This document shows, in pieces, positions 24,626 to 33,545 of a DNA stretch of 64,000 nucleotides; the first letter of the stretch is position 1, and each line of letters begins with the position of its first letter. The stretch lies in the NCBI GenBank assembly GCA_963721445.1, contig CAVRIZ010000005.1:1364001-1428000 (forward strand), in the 5' to 3' direction. Position numbers and translations under genes: made by a program. The stretch comes from DAIOEK01 sp963721445 (GTDB taxonomy: Bacteria; Chloroflexota; Anaerolineae; Anaerolineales; Anaerolineaceae). The notes beneath the pieces were generated by a model, which searched no databases, had not been told where the DNA came from, and was given only the letters and a program-made list of their open reading frames with translations.

Positions 24626-26485
24626 ATGGAAATCTCTCCCGAAATCAAGGGGATTCTAAAAACACTACCCAATAAACCGGGTTGTTATATCTATAAAAAT
24701 AGCGAAGGTGTGATCATCTATGTGGGCAAGGCGATCAGCCTGCGCAGCCGCGTGCGATCATATTTCCACTCCCCGGAAGAGCATGACCACAAAACCCGTC
24801 AGCTGGTCAAAAATATTGCCACCATCGAATGGATCCTGGTTGGGTCGGAACTCGAGGCGCTCATTCTCGAGATGAACCTGATCAAGAAGCATCGCCCCCG
24901 CTATAACATCCGCCTCAAAGATGACAAACGCTATCCCTATATTAAAGTCCACTGGCAGGATCCCTACCCGAAGGTCACAGTCACCCGCGAGATGACTAAG
25001 GACGGTGCCCGATATTTTGGTCCTTACACATCTGTTTGGGCGGTTCATCAGACACTGGACCTGTTGCGGCGGCTGTTCCCTTACCTAACCTGTGATCGGG
25101 ATATCACCGGAAAAGATGCCCGCGCCTGCCTGTATTTCGACATCAAATTATGCAGTGGTCCCTGCATTGGCGCGGTCGACCAGATCCTCTATCGCCAGAA
25201 TATTCAAGACCTATGCGATTTCCTGGATGGGCATTCCGCTCCAATTGTTCGCCGCCTGCAAAAGGATATGCAATCAGCCGCTGAGCATATGAAATATGAA
25301 CGCGCGGCAGCCATCCGTGATCAGATTCAGGCGATAAATACGATCGTGGAAAAGCAAAAAGTGATCTCATCAGACCAAATGGATTCGGATGTAGTCGCGA
25401 TGGCACGGGCAGATGGGGAAGCCTGCGTTCAGATATTCTTCATTCGGGCGGGCAAGTTGATCGGAAGGGAATACTTCATACTGGAGGGAACGGAGGATGC
25501 GGCTGATCAGGAAGTGATCGGGCAATTCCTGACCCAATTCTATACCGAGGCAGCCTTCATCCCTCCCCAGGTTATGCTACCGGATGAGATCGAGGAAGCG
25601 AATATTATCAAGCAATGGCTGCACACCCAACGCAATGGGCAGAAGGTGGAATTGCTGGTCCCCCGCAAGGGCACCTCGGCCGACCTGGTCAAGATGGCTG
25701 CGGAAAACGCTGCGGAAACATTGACCGCATTGCGGGCTCGCTGGCAGGCAGATACCAACAAGCAGTCTGAAGCATTGGGGGAATTACAGCAGGCGCTTGG
25801 ATTGAGTAATCCATTAAATAAGATCGAATGCTATGACATCTCCAATATTCAGGGGACTGCTTCTGTCGGAAGCATGGTGGTTTTCGAGCAGGGTGTTCCA
25901 AGCAAAAATAATTACCGCCATTTCAATATCAAAACGGTGATCGGGCCGGACGATTTCGCGTCGATGGAAGAAGTGCTCACCAGACGGTTTCGCCGTTGGC
26001 GCACCATTCACGAAGATGATACCCCGGGCAAGAAAGTGGATGAGGCCTTTTCCATATTACCCGATCTGTTGATTGTGGACGGAGGAAAGGGACAACTTGG
26101 CAGGGCGGTAAAAATTCTGGAGGAGTTTGATCTGCAGGAAAAAGTGCCAGTGGTTGGGCTTGCCAAACAACAGGAAGAACTTTTCCTTCCCCGTAAAAGT
26201 CGGAGCATTCTGCTCCCGAGGCACAGCCAGGCATTATATTTGGTTCAACGTATTCGGGATGAGGCACACCGGTTCGGTATCACCACTCACCGCAAGAAAC
26301 GAACGAAAACTGGCCTTGCTTCCCGCCTGGACAGTATTCCCGGGATCGGACCGACCAGACGGAAAGCGTTACTGCGTTATTTTGGCTCGATCGAAGCGAT
26401 CCAGGAAGCCAGTCTGGATCAATTGACCGCGGTCAAAGGGATCACCTTGCCGGTTGCTAAAGCATTAAAATCCGGTCTCGAATAA
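24626..26485 (+). CDS. uvrC: UvrABC system protein C (excinuclease subunit)
   Basis: 619 residues, the usual length. UvrC makes both incisions in nucleotide excision repair. Domain order: GIY-YIG nuclease (NKPGCYIYKNSEGVIIYVGKA, residues about 14-93), Cys-containing linker (ACLYFDIKLCSGPCIG), UVR domain (IVRRLQKDMQSAAEHMKYERAAAI), RNase-H-like nuclease (IECYDISNIQGTASVGSMVVF, LLIVDGGKGQLGRA) and a C-terminal helix-hairpin-helix pair (SIPGIGPTRRKALLRYFGS). All key motifs look intact. Confidence 0.97.
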   Translation: MEISPEIKGILKTLPNKPGCYIYKNSEGVIIYVGKAISLRSRVRSYFHSPEEHDHKTRQLVKNIATIEWILVGSELEALILEMNLIKKHRPRYNIRLKDDKRYPYIKVHWQDPYPKVTVTREMTKDGARYFGPYTSVWAVHQTLDLLRRLFPYLTCDRDITGKDARACLYFDIKLCSGPCIGAVDQILYRQNIQDLCDFLDGHSAPIVRRLQKDMQSAAEHMKYERAAAIRDQIQAINTIVEKQKVISSDQMDSDVVAMARADGEACVQIFFIRAGKLIGREYFILEGTEDAADQEVIGQFLTQFYTEAAFIPPQVMLPDEIEEANIIKQWLHTQRNGQKVELLVPRKGTSADLVKMAAENAAETLTALRARWQADTNKQSEALGELQQALGLSNPLNKIECYDISNIQGTASVGSMVVFEQGVPSKNNYRHFNIKTVIGPDDFASMEEVLTRRFRRWRTIHEDDTPGKKVDEAFSILPDLLIVDGGKGQLGRAVKILEEFDLQEKVPVVGLAKQQEELFLPRKSRSILLPRHSQALYLVQRIRDEAHRFGITTHRKKRTKTGLASRLDSIPGIGPTRRKALLRYFGSIEAIQEASLDQLTAVKGITLPVAKALKSGLE

Positions 26486-26492
26486 TTGGTGT

Positions 26493-26807
26493 TCAGCCGA
26501 TCATTTCTCGCGGCGGTTGGGTTAGAGCTTCGATCACGATCATATTGATCTTCGCAGTCTTATCACGTATGGCTTTGACGGGCTCGTATTCCGGCGATTC
26601 CGCCCACTCTCTTGCTTTCTCGACAGAAGGAAATTGCATGATCACCAGGCGGTCAGGGTTCCAGTCTCCAGCGAGCTTGACCATTTTTCCGCCGCGTGCC
26701 AGGTATTTACCTCCAAAGGCAGTAACCACTGGTGGGGTGAGTTTTTTTACCACCTCATAATTCTCGAGGTCCATGATCTGCACATCCACGATGACATAGG
26801 CTGTCAT
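26493..26807 (-). CDS. DUF1330 family protein
   Basis: 104 residues from the ATG at 26807 (AAGGAG ribosome site). It has the dimeric ferredoxin-like DUF1330 pattern: MTAYVIVDVQI, YEVVKKLTPPVVTAFGGKYL, WNPDRLVIMQFPSVEKAREW and SPEYEPVKAIRD. Function unknown. Its stop lies 8 bp from the convergent uvrC stop. Confidence 0.88.
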   Translation of the reverse strand: MTAYVIVDVQIMDLENYEVVKKLTPPVVTAFGGKYLARGGKMVKLAGDWNPDRLVIMQFPSVEKAREWAESPEYEPVKAIRDKTAKINMIVIEALTQPPREMIG

Positions 26808-26913
26808 ACATTTCTCCTTATTGGGGTGAGATAACAGGGCTATTTTCATTATAGGGGAGGGAATATTGAAAACCACCTGACAATCTTCCCCGATTCCTCC
26901 CCGATAAAATGAC

Positions 26914-26947
26914 AAAAATCGGAGTTCTTGATGCGACTCCGATTTTT
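26914..26947 (-). terminator. intrinsic terminator of the MFS gene
   Basis: Perfect 12-bp stem AAAAATCGGAGT / ACTCCGATTTTT with a 10-nt loop. The AT end of the stem gives a T-run on both strands. It lies 23 bp after the MFS gene's stop. Confidence 0.85.
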
Positions 26948-26969
26948 ATACAACGATTCTGTTGGAATT

Positions 26970-28184
26970 CTAGTCGGAAATACTGGGAGTGAGTGTCACC
27001 TTTGAGCCAGATGGCAACTTGATCCTGCCTGCGACGAAGAAATTGATCAAAGCGATGGCAGTTCCAAGTAAGAATACATACTGGAATCCATATTGACTCC
27101 AGAGCAGACCACCCAGCAGTGCAACGCTAATTGAAAATACGTGATCCATCGTGACGGCGACAGTAAGCGCAGGCTGAATATCTGCGGGATCCACCGCGAT
27201 CTTCTTCATGAAGGTGGCTCGCGCCATATTGACCGACATCAGCATTTGATCCAGCAGGAAACAAATAAACGTAATATACAGCGCAACTGTCTTCGAGAAG
27301 AGAAATCCTGAAAAACCATATCCAAGGCAGACGAAAACCAATAGGATAGCTTCTGCCTGGATCACATTCTTCTCGCCCAGATGATCGATCATCCAGCCCA
27401 ACGCCGGTTGGAACAGGATGCCAATGATCCCGCCAATCATAAGCAGGGTAGCCATCACCTGGGTCGGCTGGTCAAAGACGGTCACCAGGACCCACGGACC
27501 GAAGGTCAGAAATATCTGCTTGCGGGAGCCATACAGAATCGCCAGCAGATAATAGAGTGAGTACTCACGACGCAATTTAAAAAAGGTTTTTGGTGGACGG
27601 GTCACATTCGGCTTCATGGTGAACATCAACACAGCCGCAATGCCTAGGATCACAGCGGTGAACACAAAGGTGGTTTGAAAACTGAATTTGAGATATTTAA
27701 ATCCCAGAAAAACGAGAAAGCTACCGAATATCGCAGCCAGGTTGCGTAGTGAATTCATTTGACCAAGCCGTTGACCTGTGCGACCTTCTTCAGCCAGTTC
27801 CATCCCAATCGCTGACTGCAACGGCAGGAACAGATGGCTGCCAACGCTATAAATGAATACCCATATGGTCAGTACGCCGTAGGTCGGGGAGACAAAACCC
27901 ACCAGGATCGAGCCGATGGCGCCGAGGATCATCGCCAAGACACCCATCCGCCGGCTGCACAGGAACCAGAGTAGAGCAGACAGGAAGACGACCAGTAGTC
28001 CAGGGATCTCGCGTGGGATCTCAAGGAATGACCGTTGAAAACCGGTCAGGTGAAAGAGCGAATTGATGTAATTGTTAAACGTGGAGTCGTAGATGTTGTA
28101 ACCCATACCCATGGCGATGGTGGCCAGGGCAAAGATTTTAAGCTCGCGAGGCATTTTCTTGATGGATGAGAGAAAGGCTGTCAT
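26970..28184 (-). CDS. major facilitator superfamily transporter
   Basis: About 404 residues from the ATG at 28184 (the first in-frame ATG is 42 bases upstream and less plausible). Around 12 hydrophobic helices with MFS loop features (GMELAEEGRTGQRLGQMNSLR; GWMIDHLGEKNV). No specific substrate can be assigned. It is followed by a clear terminator and lies divergent from dnaN. Confidence 0.85.
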   Translation of the reverse strand: MTAFLSSIKKMPRELKIFALATIAMGMGYNIYDSTFNNYINSLFHLTGFQRSFLEIPREIPGLLVVFLSALLWFLCSRRMGVLAMILGAIGSILVGFVSPTYGVLTIWVFIYSVGSHLFLPLQSAIGMELAEEGRTGQRLGQMNSLRNLAAIFGSFLVFLGFKYLKFSFQTTFVFTAVILGIAAVLMFTMKPNVTRPPKTFFKLRREYSLYYLLAILYGSRKQIFLTFGPWVLVTVFDQPTQVMATLLMIGGIIGILFQPALGWMIDHLGEKNVIQAEAILLVFVCLGYGFSGFLFSKTVALYITFICFLLDQMLMSVNMARATFMKKIAVDPADIQPALTVAVTMDHVFSISVALLGGLLWSQYGFQYVFLLGTAIALINFFVAGRIKLPSGSKVTLTPSISD

Positions 28185-28325
28185 GAGGATGTATCTTTTC
28201 GGGAGAGAATGGCTCCATTTTAGCACAGCTCAAGCAATACCTCGAAATACGGGTGCTTATTCTCATTCATGTTTTTACTTGTGTAGTTGGACGTGAATCC
28301 AGATGGTGCAAATTTGCTATTCTGG

Positions 28326-28331
28326 TATAAA
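28326..28331 (+). promoter_or_regulatory. extended -10 element upstream of dnaN
   Basis: TATAAA preceded by CTGG, about 40 bp before the dnaN ATG. It resembles the TGGTATAAT elements of gatC and nrfH. A convincing -35 is not visible. Confidence 0.45.
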
Positions 28332-28371
28332 ATAGGTACATACAATTTCCACAAAAAAATGAGGGTCAGCC

Positions 28372-29499
28372 ATGAAGGTCTCCGTTTCGCAACAGAATCT
28401 GGCGCATGGTCTAAGCATCGTTTCACGGGCAGTGGCTCCGCGAACCACGTTGCCCGTGTTGTCCAACGTCATGCTTGCCACTGATGATGGCAGGTTGCGA
28501 TTATCCGCAACCAATCTCGAGTTGGGTATCACTTGCTGGATAGGTGCCAAGGTGGAAGAAGAAGGGAGCTTCACTGTCCCTGCCCGAACATTTACCGATT
28601 TGGTGAATACCCTTCCCAATGAGGTATTAAGTTTGGTTTTGAATTCCAGGACACAGAGTCTGGAGATCCATTCCACTGCCTCTTCATCCGAAGTAAAAGG
28701 AATTGACGCACAGGAATTTCCACCCATGCCCGTCCCAGAAGCGGATGCGGGTGTAGTGCTCAACGTGGCAGACCTCAAGGAGATGATCCAGCAGGTGGTG
28801 TTTGCTGCTTCCGCAGATGAAGCCCGTCCCGTGTTAATGGGCGCGCAGATCATCCTTGAAGGGAACGAGATGATGATGGCGGCCGCTGATGGTTTCCGGA
28901 TATCCGTTAAGCGGACTCCGTTATCCGCACCTTTGGCTAACCCCGTAAATATCATCGTCCCCGCAAAAGCATTGACCGAATTGGCGCGGGTCGCTGTCGA
29001 TGGCGAGCAGACCGTAACCATGACAGTCCCAGCCGGGCGCGGTCAGGTTATCTTTACCCTCAAAGACGTCGAGGTCGCATCCCAATTAATTGAAGGCAAG
29101 TTCCCCGATTGCAACCAGATCATTCCCCGCACCTATAAAACCCGGACCGTTCTGACCACACAATCTCTGTTGGCGGCTTGTAAACGGGCTGAAGTATTCG
29201 CGCGAGAAGGCTCGAATGTAGTGCGGCTGAACCTGAAGCCAGCCGGCGAAAGTGCCATGAGCGTGGTGGAGATCTCCGCGATGAACGAAGAAACCGGAAA
29301 AAGCGATGAGGGTGTCGATGCCACCATCGAAGGCGCCAACTTACTCATAGCATTCAATGTGCGTTTCTTGCGGGAGGTTCTGGAAGTCATCCGGACGCCT
29401 AATGTCGCGTTGGAGACCACCGCCCCCAATACTCCGGGAGTAGTCAAGCCGGTATCTGATGATAGTTTTGTGCACGTGATCATGCCAATGCATCTTTAA
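28372..29499 (+). CDS. dnaN: DNA polymerase III subunit beta (sliding clamp)
   Basis: 375 residues, the normal length. It has the clamp start MKVSVSQQNLAHGLSIVSRAV, the TTLPVLSNVMLATDDGRLRLSATNLELGI block, the central LLAACKRAEVFAREGSN segment, and a C-terminus ending DSFVHVIMPMHL. The dimeric ring holds DNA polymerase on DNA. An intrinsic terminator follows at once, so it is transcribed alone; dnaA and recF are not in the window. Confidence 0.98.
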   Translation: MKVSVSQQNLAHGLSIVSRAVAPRTTLPVLSNVMLATDDGRLRLSATNLELGITCWIGAKVEEEGSFTVPARTFTDLVNTLPNEVLSLVLNSRTQSLEIHSTASSSEVKGIDAQEFPPMPVPEADAGVVLNVADLKEMIQQVVFAASADEARPVLMGAQIILEGNEMMMAAADGFRISVKRTPLSAPLANPVNIIVPAKALTELARVAVDGEQTVTMTVPAGRGQVIFTLKDVEVASQLIEGKFPDCNQIIPRTYKTRTVLTTQSLLAACKRAEVFAREGSNVVRLNLKPAGESAMSVVEISAMNEETGKSDEGVDATIEGANLLIAFNVRFLREVLEVIRTPNVALETTAPNTPGVVKPVSDDSFVHVIMPMHL

Positions 29500-29515
29500 A
29501 ATCAGTGTCAGACTC

Positions 29516-29545
29516 AGCCCCATCCATTCGGATGGGGCTTTTTTA
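29516..29545 (+). terminator. intrinsic terminator of dnaN
   Basis: 10-bp stem AGCCCCATCC / GGATGGGGCT with an ATTC loop, followed by TTTTTTAT. It lies 17 bp after the dnaN stop. Confidence 0.95.
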
Positions 29546-29633
29546 TCTCTGAATCTTTCCAGTCACCTCACCTAACTGACGGAATACAAGTTATACGATG
29601 CCCTGTTTCGTTATTCAAAACAGGCTGGTTTGC

Positions 29634-29639
29634 TATAAT
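29634..29639 (+). promoter_or_regulatory. extended -10 (TGCTATAAT) at a probable leaderless start
   Basis: TATAAT preceded by TGC ends 6 bp before the ATG at 29646. The transcription start would fall on or next to the start codon. Confidence 0.6.
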
Positions 29640-29645
29640 GAATTC

Positions 29646-31994
29646 ATGTTTCATTCCAACTCCACACCTCCCGCTACTGACAGACTGCTCTCGACAATCC
29701 TCACCATTAACCAGTACCCAATACTGAGCGGACGCATCAGGCAAAAAATGCGTAAGCTTATCTATTTAAAGGGAATGATCTCACAAGATGCATTCGAAGA
29801 AGAGGTACGCCAGAAAGCGGTTCAATCGCAGGTTCGGGAAGGATTAAGGGATCCATTTACCGAAGAGGCAGCCGATACCTGGGAGAAACGCATCTGCGCG
29901 ATGCGCGACCAGCTCACCGATTATTACTTCTGCATGTACTATCCGTATGAAGAATTGGAGACATTGATACACGAGGTGCTGCAGGAGAAAGGAGTAGAAG
30001 CACAAGGGACGCTTCTTTCCTTAAATCCGGAGCTTGCCCCATTGGAATTGATCCTGGAACAGGCGAAGACCATTGAACAAATTTCCGGGGAAGACCGGAC
30101 AAAATTGGAAGCCCGCCTCAGTGAATTGAAGGTGGTTTTGATTCGCCAACTCATCAGTGACCAGTTGCGCTATATCAATATCGCGAAAGAATGGTTCACC
30201 GTGGAAGATCTGACCAATGTGCGCAGGCACAAGATCGGTTCCGGACGAATTGGCGGGAAAGCTGCCGGGATGTTGCTGGCTTATCGGATCCTTCAGCGAG
30301 TTGGTGACGAGTCACTCCGCCTGAACGTCCGCACACCGGAGACCTTTTTCCTTGGATCTGATATTTTTTATAATTTCATGGAGATCAATAACCTGGTGCA
30401 TTGGAATGACCAGAAATATAAAAAAGAAGTCGAAATGCGCAATGATTATCCATTGATCTTGAAAGATTTCGAAGAGGGACGGTTCCCGATTGAAGTCATG
30501 GATCGATTGTCGGGGGTGCTGCTCAAAGTGGGGGATCAACCTATCATTGTGCGTTCCTCTAGTCTACTGGAGGATAATTTTGGCACTTCCTTTGCCGGAA
30601 AATATGATAGCTGGTTCTGTGCCAACCAATCCAATCCGGATGAAAACCTGCGGAACCTGGTGAAGGCGATCGCGCGCGTCTATGCCTCTACGTTGAATCC
30701 CAACGCTTTGCTATATCGCCGCAGCAAGGGATTTCAGGATTATGACGAACGGATGGCGATATTAATTCAGGTTGTGGAAGGACAACGCTATGGTCAGTAC
30801 TATTTCCCCGTAGCGTCAGGAGTAGCCTTCAGCCGAAATCTGTACCGCTGGGCACCTCAGATCCGACGGGAAGATGGTTTTGTTCGTCTGGTGTGGGGTC
30901 TGGGAACACGGGCTGTGGATCGGGTGGGAAACGATTATCCCCGCCTGGTAGCCCTTAGTCATCCACTGCTGAGGCCAAACTCTTCCCCCCAATCGATTCG
31001 GAAATATTCCCAACAGTATGTCGATGTGATCGATTTCGGATGCAATGACTTCCATACCATCCACAAAAAAGAACTGCTCCATCCTGATTATGATGATCTG
31101 CGGTTCGTTGCCCAGCAGGATCAGGAAGACTTCTTTAGTTCGCTCCGAACCAATATTCTTGAAGGGGACGAATCCTCACTATACATAACCATGGAAGATT
31201 TCCTTAAGCGGACGCCTTTCGCTGAACGGATGAGGTTGATCTTGAAAACGTTGGAGCAGCACTATCAATCACCGGTGGATATGGAATTCACAGCCGAGAT
31301 CACCCACAAAGATGCCATAAAACCTGATGTGGATATCACAATATTACAATGCCGTCCGCAAAGCCAGTTGGAGATGACGGCCAAGACCCAGATCCCGATC
31401 AACCTCAAAACAGAAGACATGGTTTTTTCCATCCATGACATGGTGCCGGAAGGGTATGTGCCGGATATCCAATACGTGGTTTTTGTCCAGCCGGAAGAAT
31501 ATTACGCACTCGAAACGCCGGAATTAAGAGCAGAGTTAGGTCGGACGGTGGGAGCATTGAATTCGCTTTTAGCTCGCGAAAGCTTTATTTGCATCGGACC
31601 GGGGCGCTGGGGAACATCCAATCCGGATCTAGGGGTAACCATAAATTATGGGGATATTTATAACGCGCGGGCACTGATCGAACTGACAGGGGAAGGCTTT
31701 GGACACGCGCCCGAACCTTCTTTTGGGACACATTTCTTCCAGGATTTGCTCGAGTCTCAGATCTATCCCCTCGCGATCAACCTGGATGATAAACGGGTGG
31801 TTTTTGATCGGAAGTTTTTCTATGAGTCTCCGAATCACCTGACAACTTTTCTACCAGAGGAAAGCCGCCTCCAGAAATGTTTACGGGTGATCAAATGCAG
31901 TGATAGCAGGTCGGGTTACAGGTTGGTTCTGGCCATGGATGACGATAAAGGAAAAGCAGTAGCTTATTTTACAGAGGATTCACTATCCGCCTGA
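29646..31994 (+). CDS. PEP/pyruvate-binding (PPDK N-terminal) domain protein without phosphohistidine domain
   Basis: 782 residues from ATG 29646; an upstream in-frame ATG at 29598 lies before the promoter-like element. An N-terminal helical region of ~190 residues is followed by the PPDK/PpsA nucleotide-binding domain (KIGSGRIGGKAAGMLLAYRIL; IIVRSSSLLEDNFGTSFAGKY; VPVDME-type end reading SPVDMEFTAEI and ILQCRPQSQ). A C-terminal domain of about 200 residues is of unknown type (CIGPGRWGTSNPDLGVTINY). The mobile phosphohistidine and PEP domains of PpsA/PPDK are absent, so it is probably not a standard PEP synthase; an ATP-dependent phosphotransfer role is possible. It ends 26 bp inside the convergent histidine kinase gene. 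Confidence 0.8.
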   Translation: MFHSNSTPPATDRLLSTILTINQYPILSGRIRQKMRKLIYLKGMISQDAFEEEVRQKAVQSQVREGLRDPFTEEAADTWEKRICAMRDQLTDYYFCMYYPYEELETLIHEVLQEKGVEAQGTLLSLNPELAPLELILEQAKTIEQISGEDRTKLEARLSELKVVLIRQLISDQLRYINIAKEWFTVEDLTNVRRHKIGSGRIGGKAAGMLLAYRILQRVGDESLRLNVRTPETFFLGSDIFYNFMEINNLVHWNDQKYKKEVEMRNDYPLILKDFEEGRFPIEVMDRLSGVLLKVGDQPIIVRSSSLLEDNFGTSFAGKYDSWFCANQSNPDENLRNLVKAIARVYASTLNPNALLYRRSKGFQDYDERMAILIQVVEGQRYGQYYFPVASGVAFSRNLYRWAPQIRREDGFVRLVWGLGTRAVDRVGNDYPRLVALSHPLLRPNSSPQSIRKYSQQYVDVIDFGCNDFHTIHKKELLHPDYDDLRFVAQQDQEDFFSSLRTNILEGDESSLYITMEDFLKRTPFAERMRLILKTLEQHYQSPVDMEFTAEITHKDAIKPDVDITILQCRPQSQLEMTAKTQIPINLKTEDMVFSIHDMVPEGYVPDIQYVVFVQPEEYYALETPELRAELGRTVGALNSLLARESFICIGPGRWGTSNPDLGVTINYGDIYNARALIELTGEGFGHAPEPSFGTHFFQDLLESQIYPLAINLDDKRVVFDRKFFYESPNHLTTFLPEESRLQKCLRVIKCSDSRSGYRLVLAMDDDKGKAVAYFTEDSLSA

Positions 31995-33267
31995 GGGTAC
32001 CGGTGGTCGGCAGTTTTCCTTCTGGCAGCTGGACCACTATGGTTGTGCCCAGGTTTTCTCCGGCGCTTTCGGCCCAAATTTTACCCCCATGTAATTGGAC
32101 AATGCCTTGAGCCACGCTGAGGCCTAACCCCAACCCGCCGTAGGTACGGGTTAGGTGGTGTTCTATCTGGTAAAACTCTTTAAATATGTTGCTCAACTCT
32201 GTTCGAGGAATCCCTAGTCCCGTATCACTGATCCGGATTTCGATCAATTTGGATTTATGTTCCACTGACACCGATACCCTGCCGCCGTCGGGAGTAAACC
32301 GGATCGCATTATCCAGTATGGCTGAAAAGACCTGTGGTAGTTTCTCCGGATCCGCGTTGACCATCATGACTTGCATGGGAACCAGCCATTCCATTTGATG
32401 GCCATGTTGTTTGATGCTCGCGAGTTTTCCCTGTAATGCCTTTTCAAGGATGGTTTGGATCGGAATCTGCTTGAATTCAGAATTCATCTCCCCACGACGG
32501 ATCAGCTCCAAATTGGTCATGGTATCGATGATGTCTTTCATGTGATGAGCTGAATCCACAACTCGGGCGGCGGCCTCAGTGACAGAGTCGTCAGTGGATT
32601 GTTTGAGCAGGCTGCCGTAGCCAAGGATATGCTGTAAGGGAGTCCGTAGCTCATGGGATGCCAGAGCCAGGAAGCGAGTCTTCATCTCATCAGTGCGTTG
32701 AATTTCCGCGTATGCGTTTTGCAATGCCTGCATCTGGCGGGCATTATAAATGGCTACAGCCGCTTGATTGGCAATAATGGATAAGATGTCTGCGTCGTCC
32801 TTGCCAAAATGACCTTCCTTCTTGTTGAGCGCTTCCAAAACACCTGTCACCCGATCTCGAATGCGCATGGGCACACCCAGCAGGTTGCGGGTCTGGAAGT
32901 GAACCTCATCAGATACGAGGTCATAGTGACGCGGGTCATCTTGAACATCCGCCACCAAAATGGGTGTGTTTTCGCGAAATACGGCGCCTGCAATGGATCG
33001 ATCTTTGGGGACGGGGATCTCCGCCAACTTTTTGGGATCGCTTCCGGTTGCCGCTGCGAAATGCAGCTTCTGGCTTGTTTCATCGTAAAGCAGGATCGAC
33101 GCCGCTTCGCATTCAAGTAGATCGGTTGCGGATTGAATAATGGACTGCAATAACTGCTCAGGGTCCATGGTTGAATTTAAACGGAGACTGATCTCTACCA
33201 GTCGAATCAGTTTCTTAAGCTGCTGGCGCATTTCCTTTTCTCCGGTTGGCAGAGTGGCGGTAGGCAT
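31969..33267 (-). CDS. GAF-domain sensor histidine kinase
   Basis: About 432 residues. A GAF domain (about residues 25-170; LECEAASILLYDETSQKLHFA, VPMRIRDRVTGVLEALNK) precedes HisKA with His in LASHELRTPLQHILGYGS and an HATPase_c domain (N-box DNAIRFTPDGG, G1 SDTGLGIP, G2 TYGGLGLGLSV). There is no transmembrane segment, so it is cytosolic. No response regulator is adjacent (orphan kinase). Start at 33267 is preferred; a TTG at 33285 is possible. The 3' end overlaps the PEP-binding-domain gene in a tail-to-tail arrangement. Confidence 0.93.
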   Translation of the reverse strand: MPTATLPTGEKEMRQQLKKLIRLVEISLRLNSTMDPEQLLQSIIQSATDLLECEAASILLYDETSQKLHFAAATGSDPKKLAEIPVPKDRSIAGAVFRENTPILVADVQDDPRHYDLVSDEVHFQTRNLLGVPMRIRDRVTGVLEALNKKEGHFGKDDADILSIIANQAAVAIYNARQMQALQNAYAEIQRTDEMKTRFLALASHELRTPLQHILGYGSLLKQSTDDSVTEAAARVVDSAHHMKDIIDTMTNLELIRRGEMNSEFKQIPIQTILEKALQGKLASIKQHGHQMEWLVPMQVMMVNADPEKLPQVFSAILDNAIRFTPDGGRVSVSVEHKSKLIEIRISDTGLGIPRTELSNIFKEFYQIEHHLTRTYGGLGLGLSVAQGIVQLHGGKIWAESAGENLGTTIVVQLPEGKLPTTGTLRRIVNPL

Positions 33268-33443
33268 AATTGAAGTGTATCGCAATCCTATAAAAATACC
33301 TAATAGAATATTTTAGAATCGTCTCTACAGTTGAGAACCTAACCAAACTGTAAGGCCAGCGGTAGGGTGCGTTCGCCCCCTCTCGCCCGATTCGGGCACG
33401 GGGCGTATAGTTCGCGAACTCAATCACACCCAATTGTAATTCG

Positions 33444-33462
33444 GGCGACCACGAGGGTCGCC
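33444..33462. repeat. small palindromic intergenic element
   Basis: GGCGACC-ACGAG-GGTCGCC in the 278-bp gap between the kinase and gyrA. It has the look of a REP-like element (inverted GGCGACC arms with CACTAC after them). Only one copy is seen here. The rest of the gap holds GC-rich sequence and the gyrA promoter. Confidence 0.4.
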
Positions 33463-33511
33463 ACTACGGACGTCTTTTCTCCCCGCGACACACCATCCCA
33501 CCCTTCTACGG

Positions 33512-33517
33512 TATAAT
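33512..33517 (+). promoter_or_regulatory. -10 element of gyrA
   Basis: TATAAT preceded by ACGG, 28 bp before the gyrA ATG, with GAGG at 33535-33538 as ribosome site. The -35 is not clear. Confidence 0.5.
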
Positions 33518-33545
33518 TAACAGGTTATGTCACCGAGGATAATGT

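Noticed and set aside
28226..28372. Replication origin with DnaA boxes next to dnaN
   Set aside because: No cluster of TTATCCACA-like boxes was found in this intergenic region, and dnaA is not in the window.
33300..33500. A gene between the histidine kinase and gyrA
   Set aside because: Short frames only, no ribosome site; the region has a small palindrome and the gyrA promoter.
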